From Verrucomicrobiota bacterium (GTDB taxonomy: Bacteria > Verrucomicrobiota > Verrucomicrobiia > Verrucomicrobiales > V1-33): 61,305 nt of DNA. The stretch covers positions 1 to 61,305 of the forward strand of contig QQNF01000011.1 in NCBI GenBank assembly GCA_003402705.1, written 5' to 3'. This document shows positions 18,415 through 27,366 of this stretch, piece by piece (positions within the stretch are counted from its first letter, which is position 1; each line of letters opens with the position of its first letter). Position numbers and translations under genes: made by a program. Below the pieces are notes generated by a model. That model was given only the letters and a program-made list of their open reading frames with translations. It was not told where the DNA came from and did not search any database.

Positions 18415-18538
18415 ATGGCAGGGGACCTGGGTGTTGCCCCGGGCTGGTATGGGTTGGCCCTTTGGGCCGGGGGATGATGGTGAGGTCGAGGGGATATGGG
18501 GCGTTTCCCCAAGCTATCATATTCTGGCCCGTTGGGCC
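18415..18538. repeat. tandem hairpin repeat element (two 54-base units)
   Basis: Units at 18415-18468 and 18485-18538 share the same plan: a G-run/C-run hairpin (ggggacctgggtgttgcccc; ggggcgtttcccc), a short spacer with ctatcat or ctggtat, and a second hairpin (ggccctttgggcc; ggcccgttgggcc). They lie between hisD and the TPR gene, both on the minus strand. No gene was found in 18049-18555; this element, the direct repeats and the heptads fill most of it. It resembles dispersed elements of verrucomicrobial genomes and could act in termination of hisD transcripts. Confidence 0.7.
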
Positions 18539-18555
18539 GTGAGTGTTGATAGAAG

Positions 18556-19845
18556 TCAGGAATTGGCGCGGATGGAGGCAGAGAGGCCGTGGGCGGCGAG
18601 GCCTTCGATTTCGCTGAAGGTGGAGATGAAGGGTTCGGATTTGCGGAGGGCGGAGCGGTTGAGGCGGACGATGCTGGTGCGGCGCTGGAACTGGTCGACG
18701 GTGAGGCCTGGGAAGGATTTGCCTGCGCCGCCGGTGGGGAGGGTGTGGCTGGGGCCAGCGAGGAAGTCGCCGGCGGCGACTGGGCTGTAGTTGCCGACGA
18801 AGATGGCTCCGGAGGTGCGGATGAGGGGGATGAGTTTGCGGTCGTTGCGGACGACGAGGCTGAGGTGTTCGGGAGCCCATGCGTTGGCGATGGCGACGCC
18901 TTGAGCGAGGTCTTTGATGTGGACGAGGAAGCCGCCGGATTCGAGGGAGGCGCGGGCGATGTCGGCGCGCGGGAGGAGTTCGAGCAGACGTGCGACTTCC
19001 TTTTCGACGGCGCGGAGGAGTTTAAGGGATGGGGTGGCGAGGAGGACCTTGCTGTCGCGGCCGTGTTCGGCTTGGGCGAGGAGGTCGGCGGCGATGAAGT
19101 CCGGGCGAGCGGAGTCGTCGGCGAGGACCATGATTTCGCTGGGGCCTGGGAGGAGGTCGATGGCGACTGCGCCGAAGAGCTGGCGTTTGGCTTCGACGAC
19201 GAATTTGTTGCCAGGGCCCATGATTTTGTCGACTGGGCGGATGGATTCGGTGCCGAAGGTGAGGGCGGCGATGGCGTGGGCTCCGCCGATGCGGTAGATC
19301 TCGGTGGCTCCGGCGAGTTGGAGGGCGTAGAGCATGGCGTCGTTGATGCGGCCGTCGGGGCCGCAGGGCGAGCAGACGACGATTTCGGGGACGCCGGCGG
19401 CTTTGGCGAGAGTGACCGTCATGATGACGGTGGAGATGAGGGGTGCGGTGCCGCCGGGGACGTAGATGCCGACGCGCTGGAATGGTTGATAGGATTCGCC
19501 GACGACCGCGCCCTGTTCATTCTTCATGTGCCAGCCCTTGCGGAGACTGCGTTTGGCGAAGGCGATGACGTTGCGGCAAGAGGCTTTGAGGGCCTTCTTC
19601 ACGTTTGAGGGGACGGATTTGGCGGCGGCGGCGACGACGTCCGGGGGGACGGCGAGGGAGTCCGGGGAGAGCGAGGCGTGGTCGAACTGGTTGGCGAAGT
19701 CTGCGACGGCCTTGTCGCCGCCGGAGCGGACGGTGTCGATGATGTTGCCGACGTAGGCCATGAGTTCCGGGGTGGGGATGTGGCGGCGGTCGAGCGTGAG
19801 GAGATCGGCGGCGAAGGTCGGGGATTTGTGGCTCAGGATGTTCAT
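18556..19845 (-). CDS. hisD: histidinol dehydrogenase
   Basis: HisD catalyses the last two oxidations of histidine synthesis (histidinol to histidine, NAD and zinc dependent). The 429-residue length and blocks are diagnostic: VGIYVPGGTAPLISTVIMT, CSPCGPDGRINDAMLYALQL, RIGGAHAIAALTFGTESI, DKIMGPGNKFVVEAKRQLFG, IDLLPGPSEIMVLADD, AQAEHGRDS, NAWAPEHLSLVV, and GNYSPVAAGDFLAGPSHTLP with the catalytic/zinc His. No other his gene is adjacent. Its 148-bp upstream spacer is shared with the divergent propeller gene. Confidence 0.97.
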   Translation of the reverse strand: MNILSHKSPTFAADLLTLDRRHIPTPELMAYVGNIIDTVRSGGDKAVADFANQFDHASLSPDSLAVPPDVVAAAAKSVPSNVKKALKASCRNVIAFAKRSLRKGWHMKNEQGAVVGESYQPFQRVGIYVPGGTAPLISTVIMTVTLAKAAGVPEIVVCSPCGPDGRINDAMLYALQLAGATEIYRIGGAHAIAALTFGTESIRPVDKIMGPGNKFVVEAKRQLFGAVAIDLLPGPSEIMVLADDSARPDFIAADLLAQAEHGRDSKVLLATPSLKLLRAVEKEVARLLELLPRADIARASLESGGFLVHIKDLAQGVAIANAWAPEHLSLVVRNDRKLIPLIRTSGAIFVGNYSPVAAGDFLAGPSHTLPTGGAGKSFPGLTVDQFQRRTSIVRLNRSALRKSEPFISTFSEIEGLAAHGLSASIRANS

Positions 19846-19993
19846 GAGTGGGAAAGTGGGTGGGCGAGGGCCGCGTGAAGGGGATACGCTTGGCGGAGGC
19901 TGGTGCGGTGTCGAGAGGAAAGGAAATGTGGGAATGGGGGAGATGAGGATTCGGGGTTTCGGAGTGGGCGGGAGTGGTGTTGGTGGCGGGGTG

Positions 19994-21544
19994 ATGACGA
20001 CGAACGAATTGAAAAAGCCCCGTTGGAAGCTGCTTGGTGTGATGATGGGGCTGCCGTGGCTTGGGTTGGCGGCGCTGAAGGTGGTGCCGGCGCTGGACCA
20101 GTACAGTTACATGGCGACGGTGGCGGGAATCGGGGCGGTGTTCGGGTCGCTGCTGCTGGGGATGCTGTGGTTGTTGTTATTGAGCCGGTTGCCGTGGCGG
20201 AAGCGGTGGGTAGGAGTTGGGTTGGTGTTGTTGTGCGGCGGGGTGGTGGCGTCGATGGTGAGGAAGGACGGGCACATGGGGGATTTTCTGCCGCAACTGG
20301 CGTGGCGGTGGCAGCCGCGGCCGGGGGAGGGATTGGCGCCGCTGGCGGTGCGTGCGGCGGGGGCGGAGCGGTTTACGACGGATGAGGCCGGGGATTCGCC
20401 GCGGTTTCTGGGGACGGGCGGGACGAATGACAGTGAGGCGACGGGGTTGGCGAGTGACTGGCCGGCGCAGGGCGTGCGGGAATTGTGGCGGCGGGAAGTG
20501 GGGTTGGGGTGGAGCGGGTTTGCGGTGGCTGGGGATTTTGCGGTGACCCAGGAGCAGCGGGGAGAGGAGGAAGTGACGGTGGCCTATCACAAAGTGACTG
20601 GTGAGCCGCTGTGGGTGCATGCGGAGAAGGCGCGGTTTGAGGAAGCGATGGGAGGGATCGGTCCGCGGGCGACGCCGACGGCTTATGAGGGTCGGGTGTA
20701 TGCGATGGGGGCGACGGGGATTCTGGTGTGCCTTGATGGAAAGACCGGGGCGCTGATCTGGCGGAAGGAAACGCTAGGGAATGGCGGGCGGAAGAATCTG
20801 ATGTGGGCGATGAGCTGCAGTCCGCTGGTGTTGGGGGATAAAGTGATCGTGACGATGGGCGAGGGCGAGCGGACGTTGGCGGCGTTTGCGGTGGCGACCG
20901 GGGAGACAGTGTGGCGGAGTGGGCCGGATCGAGCGGGATACGGGACCTCGGTGATGGGGCAGCGAGACGACGGGGGGGAGGTGATCACGGTGTTTGCGGA
21001 CCGTGTGACTGGGGTGGATCCGGGGACGGGTGAGGCGCGGTGGGAGTGGAAGGAAGGATTCAAGGGTGCTCCGGCGAACGTGGCGAATCCGGTGTTTCTG
21101 GGACCGGACCGGGTGCTGGTGGGGATTGGTTATGGTGTGGGGACGACGATGCTGCGGACGGCGAGGGGGAAGGCACCGGAGATTCTGTGGCAGAGTCTGA
21201 AGCTGAAGCCGAAGTTCACGAATCCGGTGGTGCGGGGCGAGCGGGTTTGGGGGTTGGATGAGGGGCGGTTGACGTGTCTGGATCTGAGTGACGGGCGGGC
21301 GTTGTGGCGGGGGGCGAGTTACGGGCATGGGCAGATGCTAGGGGCGGGGCCGGTGCTGGTGATTCAGAGCGAGCGAGGGGAAGTGGTGGTGGTGGCGGCG
21401 AGTGAGGTGGAGGAGACGGTGGTGGCGCGGATTCCGGCGCTGACGAGCAAGACGTGGAATCAGCCGTGTCTGGCGGGTCGGTATCTGCTGGTGAGGAATG
21501 ACCGGGAGGCGGTGTGTTACGAGCTGGCGGAAGCGGCGCGGTGA
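19994..21544 (+). CDS. membrane-anchored PQQ-like beta-propeller protein, 516 aa
   Basis: The ATG at 19994 (preceded by an in-frame GTG at 19991) gives a short polar N-terminus followed by three hydrophobic segments (about 13-31, 36-58, 66-85). From residue 140 on there are repeated propeller blades with the PQQ-enzyme-like signature GxTGxxxW: VTGEPLWVHAE, KTGALIWRKE, ATGETVWRSG, GTGEARWEW, SDGRALWRG. Such proteins without clear cofactor residues are common in the PVC group and often act as scaffolds or in outer-membrane assembly; no enzymatic role can be claimed. It ends 7 bp from the convergent kinase gene. Confidence 0.85.
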   Translation: MTTNELKKPRWKLLGVMMGLPWLGLAALKVVPALDQYSYMATVAGIGAVFGSLLLGMLWLLLLSRLPWRKRWVGVGLVLLCGGVVASMVRKDGHMGDFLPQLAWRWQPRPGEGLAPLAVRAAGAERFTTDEAGDSPRFLGTGGTNDSEATGLASDWPAQGVRELWRREVGLGWSGFAVAGDFAVTQEQRGEEEVTVAYHKVTGEPLWVHAEKARFEEAMGGIGPRATPTAYEGRVYAMGATGILVCLDGKTGALIWRKETLGNGGRKNLMWAMSCSPLVLGDKVIVTMGEGERTLAAFAVATGETVWRSGPDRAGYGTSVMGQRDDGGEVITVFADRVTGVDPGTGEARWEWKEGFKGAPANVANPVFLGPDRVLVGIGYGVGTTMLRTARGKAPEILWQSLKLKPKFTNPVVRGERVWGLDEGRLTCLDLSDGRALWRGASYGHGQMLGAGPVLVIQSERGEVVVVAASEVEETVVARIPALTSKTWNQPCLAGRYLLVRNDREAVCYELAEAAR

Positions 21545-21551
21545 GGGATTG

Positions 21552-24137
21552 TCAGGGTGCTGGTTCCGGGAACCACTGGAGGAGGAGGGTGCGGACGTGG
21601 GCGGGGAGACGCGAGGCGATTTCCGGAGGGATGGATGTCGGGAGGTGCCATGCCTTGTAGTCGCCGGGATTGGCTAGAGTGGTGAAGCCGATTGTGGATG
21701 GCGAGCCGAGCCAGAGCGTGTCGGTGGGGGCGTCGTAGGTGGCGAAGAATGGTTCGTTGCCGGAGGCGATGGGGGTGCGGCCGATGGAGGAGGAGGTGCC
21801 GTCCGGGCGGGTGGTGAGTAAGGAGAAGCCGCGTTGTCCGGGAGGTCCTGTGCTGATGTCCGGGGGATCGATGGTGAGGACGGCGGATGGCGTGAGTCGG
21901 TGCTGGCCTTCGGTGGTGAAGAGACCGGGGATGGGGGGGGATGGGAGGGCGAGGGTGGGTGGGGGCGGAGTGGTGGAGGGGATGGCTAGGGAAGGGGTCG
22001 ATGGGGAGCGCTGCCAACGGGAGAGCGGTTGGGCGAGAGCGGCCCAGAGGAGGATGATGGAGACGATTAAGAGGAAGATGTTGGACGTGCGGCTTGAGGA
22101 GGGAGGCGGGTTGGTGTCGCGTTTTGAGGCTTTGCGGAGGGAGAGCGAGGCTAGAGGGAGGGCGATGGCGGCGGCGAAGACGAGCGGGACGACGGAGGAT
22201 TCAGCCGGGGCGGGGTGCCAGCCGCCGGATTCGCCCAGCATGGAGACGAAGTAGAAGATTGCGCAGGAAGCCGCGAGGGCGTAAAGAAACCAGCCTAGCC
22301 ATTTGTGTTTGCGGGGATTGGCTGGGGTGCGGCCGGGAATCGGGCGCAGACGGGATCGGGCGGCGAAGGCGGCGGCGGGGATGGCTAGGGCGGGGAGGAT
22401 GGTGAGTTCCGGGTGCCGGAGCCATGACGTTCGGAGGAGGAGGAGGGTGGCGGTGGCGGCGGACCACCAGATGAGGGCGAGAGCGATTTCGGTGCGGGAC
22501 GTGGGGTTGGTGGGTGCGGTGGAGGGAGGTGCGGATAGGGTGGGAGGAGAGGATTGGCGGAGGAGTGCTGGGAGCATGCCGAAGACGAGCATGGCGGAGG
22601 AGATGGGCATGGTGAGGAGGAGCGGGGTGGAGCCGCCGAAGACGATCTGGAGGGCGATGACCATGAGGCAGGAGAGGAGGAGCGCGGTGCAGCCGAGGAG
22701 GAGGAGGGCGCGGGCGAGATTGGGTTTGTGGAGCGCGCGGGAGCCATCGGGATTGGTGCGGGAGAGCGGGAGGAGGAAGACAGGTTCTGGGGCGTTAGGG
22801 AGACGGGCGAGACGGCGTTCGGATTCGACGCCGGTGACGAAGCCGACGAGGGCGGCGAAGGCGAAGAGCCCGGCGATCATGGAGGTGGAGAACCAGATGA
22901 TGCGGGTGGATGAGTTTGTGCCGTTGCTGCCGTAGGTTTTGACTTCCTCGCGCCACGGGCCGGGGATGTCGCGGAAGGCGGGGACGAGCCCGAAGCGCCA
23001 TGTGTCGAGGACTTGGGAAGCGGTGGGGGTTTGGGTGGTGCTGACCTCGCGCTGCATGCCGCAGAAGAGGAACGTGCCGAGTGCGAGGACGGTTAGGAAG
23101 ATGCGGCGGAGGCGGAGGAGACGGTGGCTTGAAGGGTCGGGAGGGGATGGGGATGTGGAGAAGTCAGGAGGGATGGGCGGGGCGGGAGGGGATGCGGGAG
23201 GAGGGGAGATGGCGGCTTCGAGACTGGTGCGGAAGTCGAGGGCGGTATTGAAGCGGAGGTCTGGGGAGAGGGAGAGGGCTTTGAGGACGACGGAGTCGAT
23301 GCTGATGCTGACGTGGACGCGTTGTGATGGGGGGATGAGCGGGCCGTTGGGGCGTTCGCCGGTGAGCATTTCGTAGAGGACGACGCCGAGGGAGTAGATG
23401 TCGGCGCGATGGTCGGCGGCGGCACCGGAGCGTTGTTCGGGGGCGGCGTAGGCTGGGGTGCCGGCGGCGGGGAGGGGGATGGGATCGGAGGAAGGGTCGG
23501 CGGTGGTGCCGTCCATGATGGTGGCGATGCCGAAGTCGGCGATTTTGACGGTGCCGGATTTATCGATGAGGAGGTTTTCGGGTTTGATGTCGCGGTGGAC
23601 GATGCCGTGGTTGTGGGCGCACTGGAGGGCGTCGCAGATCGGGGGGACGATGGCGAGGGCTTCAGATGGGGAGAGACGGCGGGATTGGAGGAGCTGGCGG
23701 AGATTGAGCCCGTCGATGAACTCCATGATGAGGAAGCAGCTGCCGGCGGCTTCTCCGAAGTCGTGGATGGCGACGATGTTAGGGTGACTGAGGGCGGCGA
23801 GGGTTTTGGCTTCGGTGGCGAAGCGAGCGGCGAAGGTGGGGTCGGAGGCGCGTTCCGGGGCGAGGAGTTTGAGGGCGACGAGCCTGTTGAGGGAACGTTG
23901 TCTGGCTTTGAAGACGACCCCCATGCCGCCGCGGCCGAGGCATTCGAGGATTTCGAGCTGGGGGAAGAACGGCTGGATGGAATCGATGGAGGGGAGCGGT
24001 TGCTGGTGGGTTGGAGGGGAGGCTGGGGTGAGGAGAGAGTCGAAGTGGAGTGCGGCGAGACAGCGGGCGCAGAGCCCGTCGACCGAGTTGGAGGTTAGGG
24101 AGGTGCCGCAGCGCGGGCAGGAGGGGGAAGTGTTCAT
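21552..24137 (-). CDS. Ser/Thr protein kinase with zinc ribbon and multi-span membrane region, 861 aa
   Basis: Residues 7-26 are a zinc ribbon (CPRC...CARC). The kinase domain spans about 60-330, with Gly-loop GRGGMG (68-73), Lys90, HRDIKPEN (181-188) and DFG (201-203), so it should be active. The C-terminal half has roughly eight hydrophobic segments (for example LTVLALGTFLFCG, SMIAGLFAFAALVGFVTG, LLLIVSIILLWAALA-like) and ends in a periplasmic-looking domain, so it is probably a receptor kinase. It is encoded just downstream of its ECF sigma factor on the same strand (60 bp), a pairing typical of planctomycetes and verrucomicrobia, and seen again at 39-48 kb. Confidence 0.95.
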   Translation of the reverse strand: MNTSPSCPRCGTSLTSNSVDGLCARCLAALHFDSLLTPASPPTHQQPLPSIDSIQPFFPQLEILECLGRGGMGVVFKARQRSLNRLVALKLLAPERASDPTFAARFATEAKTLAALSHPNIVAIHDFGEAAGSCFLIMEFIDGLNLRQLLQSRRLSPSEALAIVPPICDALQCAHNHGIVHRDIKPENLLIDKSGTVKIADFGIATIMDGTTADPSSDPIPLPAAGTPAYAAPEQRSGAAADHRADIYSLGVVLYEMLTGERPNGPLIPPSQRVHVSISIDSVVLKALSLSPDLRFNTALDFRTSLEAAISPPPASPPAPPIPPDFSTSPSPPDPSSHRLLRLRRIFLTVLALGTFLFCGMQREVSTTQTPTASQVLDTWRFGLVPAFRDIPGPWREEVKTYGSNGTNSSTRIIWFSTSMIAGLFAFAALVGFVTGVESERRLARLPNAPEPVFLLPLSRTNPDGSRALHKPNLARALLLLGCTALLLSCLMVIALQIVFGGSTPLLLTMPISSAMLVFGMLPALLRQSSPPTLSAPPSTAPTNPTSRTEIALALIWWSAATATLLLLRTSWLRHPELTILPALAIPAAAFAARSRLRPIPGRTPANPRKHKWLGWFLYALAASCAIFYFVSMLGESGGWHPAPAESSVVPLVFAAAIALPLASLSLRKASKRDTNPPPSSSRTSNIFLLIVSIILLWAALAQPLSRWQRSPSTPSLAIPSTTPPPPTLALPSPPIPGLFTTEGQHRLTPSAVLTIDPPDISTGPPGQRGFSLLTTRPDGTSSSIGRTPIASGNEPFFATYDAPTDTLWLGSPSTIGFTTLANPGDYKAWHLPTSIPPEIASRLPAHVRTLLLQWFPEPAP

Positions 24138-24197
24138 GCCATGAGATTAAGCGGATGGGGAGCGTTGTGGCTGGGAGGGGGAGGAAAAGATGCGAAA

Positions 24198-24926
24198 TCA
24201 GGCGGAAGCGAGGGCGCTGATGAGGGCGTGCATTTCTGCGTCGGTGTCATCGGGATTGGCGACGGTGGCGGCGACGGCGGAGCGGAAGGTGTCGCGGAAG
24301 CGTTTGCGGAGCCTGTGGACGGCGCTGCGGGCGGAGGCTTCGGTGATGCCGAGGGAGGCGGCGAGGGTGGCGTAGTCGAGGTGGGCGCGGTCGGCGGTGA
24401 GGCAGGGCTTGAGGATTTCGAATTCGCGGGAGCGTTGGGAGGCTTCGTGATCGAGGCGGAGCGAGTTCATGACGTGGGAGAGGACGGTGAGGGCCCAGCG
24501 GCGGTCGAAGTCGCGATCGGGGTCGGCAGGGGGGTGGGGGTCGAGAGCGGTTAGGGAATCCGGGGATGCGTCGAGACTGAAGATGGGGGTACGGCCGCCG
24601 CGTTTGAGGGAGTTGGAGCGATCCCATTGGTTGGCGAGGAAGCGTTTCATGGCGACGAGGAGGAAGGTTCGGAAGCGGCCGCGGTCTGGGTCGGCGCGGA
24701 GGAGCCAGTCGCGGGAGAGGAGTCGGGCGAAGAATTCCTGAGTGAGGTCTTCGGCGTCGTGGGGGGAGTGGCCGCGCTGGCGGACCCATGAGAAGAGCGG
24801 GGGCCAGTAGAGACGGCAGAGGGATTCGAGGGAAGCGGCGACGGCGTCGGGCGTGCCGGAGCAGGCGGCATTGACGAGAGACCAGTGGGTGGTGTGGAAG
24901 GCGTGGGAGGGTGGTGGGTCGGGCAT
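24198..24926 (-). CDS. ECF-type RNA polymerase sigma factor, 242 aa
   Basis: Starts with the subgroup signature FHTTHWSLVNAA. Region 2 is at about 25-95 (LYWPPLFSWVRQRG, DAEDLTQEFFARLLS, GRFRTFLLVAMKRFLANQWDR). Region 4 is near the C-terminus (YATLAASLGITEASARSAVHRLRKRFRD). Acidic linker between them (LDPHPPADPDRD). It directs transcription of unknown target promoters and is probably controlled through the membrane kinase encoded 60 bp downstream; no separate anti-sigma gene is visible. A TATATA stretch at 24956-24961 about 30 bp upstream of the start may be part of its promoter. Confidence 0.95.
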   Translation of the reverse strand: MPDPPPSHAFHTTHWSLVNAACSGTPDAVAASLESLCRLYWPPLFSWVRQRGHSPHDAEDLTQEFFARLLSRDWLLRADPDRGRFRTFLLVAMKRFLANQWDRSNSLKRGGRTPIFSLDASPDSLTALDPHPPADPDRDFDRRWALTVLSHVMNSLRLDHEASQRSREFEILKPCLTADRAHLDYATLAASLGITEASARSAVHRLRKRFRDTFRSAVAATVANPDDTDAEMHALISALASA

Positions 24927-25086
24927 GGGAGGCAGCGGGAGAGGATTGCGGAGGATATATAAGCAAGAGAGGGTGCGTGTGGCGAACGGATGATGATGAA
25001 GAGGAGGGGTGAATGGGGGAAATGAGAGCTTGCTTAAGTGCGGGCAGGCTGTCTGCTGGTGATATGCAGATTTCCCTGCGGCTCAC

Positions 25087-27366
25087 ATGGTGAGCCGATT
25101 ACCGCGAGTGGAGCGGGTAGCGTTTCTTGGAAACTATGTTCCCCGGCTCTGCGGGATTGCGACATTCACGAGAGACTTGTGTGAGGCGGTGAGCACGGAG
25201 GCGCCTGAACTGAATTGTTATGCGGTGGCGGTGACGGATAGGGATGAAGGGTATGACTATCCACCGCGGGTGAGACGGGAGTTGCGGGAGAACAATGTGG
25301 ATTCGTACCGTAGGGTGGCGGACTGTCTGAATTTCGACAATGCGGATGTGCTGTGTGTGCAGCATGAGTTCGGGATTTACGGAGGGCCAGCGGGGGCGCA
25401 TCTGCTGGCGCTGCTGGAGGAAGTGAGGATGCCGGTGGTGACGACACTGCACACCGTGCTGAGCGAGCCTGACGGGACCCAGCGGCGGGTGATGCGGGAG
25501 ATTGAGCGGCGGAGCAGCCGACTGGTGGTGATGGCGGAGAAGGGGGCGGAGATCCTGCGGAGAGTTTATGGTGTGCCGGAGGGAAAGATCGAGGTGATTC
25601 CGCATGGGATTCCTGACATCGCGTTCCATGATCCCGGGGCGTACAAGGTGCAGTTCGGGGTGGGAGGGAGGACCGTGCTGCTGACGTTCGGGCTGATCGG
25701 GCCGGGGAAGGGGATTGAGCATGTGATCAGGGCGCTGCCGGAGATTGTGAGGGAGCATCCTGAGGTGGTTTATCTGGTGGTTGGGGCGACGCATCCGCAA
25801 CTGGTGGCGCGGGAGGGGGAGCGGTACCGGTTGAGTCTGGAGTGGCTGGCGGAGGAACTGGGGGTGAAGAAGCACGTGATTTTCTACAATCGGTTTGTGA
25901 CGGCGGAGGATTTGAGGGAGTTCATCCGGGCGACGGATATTTATCTGACGCCCTATCTGAATGAAGAGCAGATCACGTCGGGGACACTGGCGCAGGTGTT
26001 CGGGGCGGGGAAGGCGGTGATTGCGACCCCGTACTGGCATGCGCGGGAGCTGCTGACGGAGGGTCGGGGGACGCTGGTGCCGTTTGCGCAACCGGCGGCG
26101 CTGGCGGCGGCGGTGGGGGCCTATCTGAATGATCCTGAGCTGATGCGGCGGACGCGGGAAGCGGCGTGGCAGGCTGGGCGGGGGATGATCTGGCCGGCGG
26201 TGGCGCGGCGGTATCTGGAGTGTTTTGAGGCGGTGCGGGAGGAAGCGCGGGAACCGGCGAGGAGTGCGTTTGCGGGGTGGAATGCGGCGGCGCGGACGTA
26301 TGATCTGCCGCCGCCGAGACTGGATCATCTGGTGAGGATGTTCGACGGGACGGGGATGCTGCAGCATGCGTTGTTCACGGTGCCGGATTTTCATCATGGG
26401 TACTGCACGGACGACAATGCGAGGGCGTACATCTTGTGTTGTTATCTGGACGGACTGGGGACCTCGACGCGGGAGCAATGCCTGCGCGGACTGGGGACGA
26501 GGAGCCTTGCGTTTCTGGTGACGGCGCTGCACCGGGAGACTGGGAGGTTCCGGAATTTCATGAGCTTCGAGCGGCGGTGGCTGGAGGTGGCTGGGAGTGA
26601 GGATAGCCATGGGCGGGCGATGTGGGCGCTGGGAACGGGGGCGAGGCAGGCGCGGGATCCGGGGCAGCGGCAGTTGAGTACCGAGTGGTTTGTGCACGGG
26701 ATGTCGGTGGTGGAGGAATTTACGGCTCCGCGGTCGTGGGCGTTCACGCTGCTGGGGCTGCATGAGTTCATCGGGGCGAATCCTGAGCATCGGGCGGCGA
26801 AGGAACTGAGGGAGAAGCTGATGAGCGGGCTGGTGGAGCTCTGGCATCATGCGTCATCGCCGGACTGGCCGTGGTTTGAGGGGAGTGTGACGTATGACAA
26901 TGCGCGATTGAGTCAGGCGCTGATGCTGAGCGGGCGGTCGGCGGGGAATGTGGAAGCGTTCCGGATTGGTGAGGAGTCGCTGCGGTGGCTGGTGTCGATA
27001 CAGACGACGCCAGCGGGGTGTTTCCGGCCGGTGGGGAGCGGAGGGTTTTATGTGAGGGAGGGAGTGAGGGCGCATTTCGACCAGCAGCCTGTGGAGGCGC
27101 AGGCGATGGTGGCGGCGTGTCTGGATGCGTGGCGGCTGACGGGTGAGGAGATGTGGTTCCGTGAGGCGCGGCGGGCGTTTGAGTGGTTTCTGGGTCGGAA
27201 TGATCTGTCATTGCCGCTGTATGATCCTGCGAGTGGCGGGTGTGCGGATGGGCTGCATGTGGACCGGATCAATCAGAATCAGGGAGCGGAGTCGACCCTT
27301 GCGTTTCATCTGGCGCTGGCGGCGATGAATTTTGCGACGCATCCGCTGGCGGCGGAAGGATTATGA
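25087..27366 (+). CDS. GT4-family glycosyltransferase fused to an alpha/alpha-toroid domain, 759 aa
   Basis: Residues 1-390 form a GT-B glycosyltransferase of family 4: RVAFLGNYVPRLCGIATFTR at the N-terminus, VCVQHEFGIYGG, IEVIPHGIPD, the donor-site LTFGLIGPGKGIEHV, and LNEEQITSGTLAQVFGAGK holding the conserved Glu pair. Residues 400-759 resemble (alpha/alpha)6 carbohydrate-active domains (HHGYCTDDNARAY, AMWALG, GSVTYDNARLSQALML), perhaps a glycosidase or phosphorylase-like partner. The stop overlaps the start of the GH130 gene (ATGA), so both act together, likely in making or recycling a mannose-containing glycan. Cytoplasmic; acceptor unknown. Confidence 0.9.
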   Translation: MVSRLPRVERVAFLGNYVPRLCGIATFTRDLCEAVSTEAPELNCYAVAVTDRDEGYDYPPRVRRELRENNVDSYRRVADCLNFDNADVLCVQHEFGIYGGPAGAHLLALLEEVRMPVVTTLHTVLSEPDGTQRRVMREIERRSSRLVVMAEKGAEILRRVYGVPEGKIEVIPHGIPDIAFHDPGAYKVQFGVGGRTVLLTFGLIGPGKGIEHVIRALPEIVREHPEVVYLVVGATHPQLVAREGERYRLSLEWLAEELGVKKHVIFYNRFVTAEDLREFIRATDIYLTPYLNEEQITSGTLAQVFGAGKAVIATPYWHARELLTEGRGTLVPFAQPAALAAAVGAYLNDPELMRRTREAAWQAGRGMIWPAVARRYLECFEAVREEAREPARSAFAGWNAAARTYDLPPPRLDHLVRMFDGTGMLQHALFTVPDFHHGYCTDDNARAYILCCYLDGLGTSTREQCLRGLGTRSLAFLVTALHRETGRFRNFMSFERRWLEVAGSEDSHGRAMWALGTGARQARDPGQRQLSTEWFVHGMSVVEEFTAPRSWAFTLLGLHEFIGANPEHRAAKELREKLMSGLVELWHHASSPDWPWFEGSVTYDNARLSQALMLSGRSAGNVEAFRIGEESLRWLVSIQTTPAGCFRPVGSGGFYVREGVRAHFDQQPVEAQAMVAACLDAWRLTGEEMWFREARRAFEWFLGRNDLSLPLYDPASGGCADGLHVDRINQNQGAESTLAFHLALAAMNFATHPLAAEGL

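Noticed and set aside
24927..25086. Riboswitch or conserved RNA between the sigma factor and GT4 genes
   Set aside because: No recognisable structure or motif; only an A/T-rich TATATA patch that may be a promoter element.
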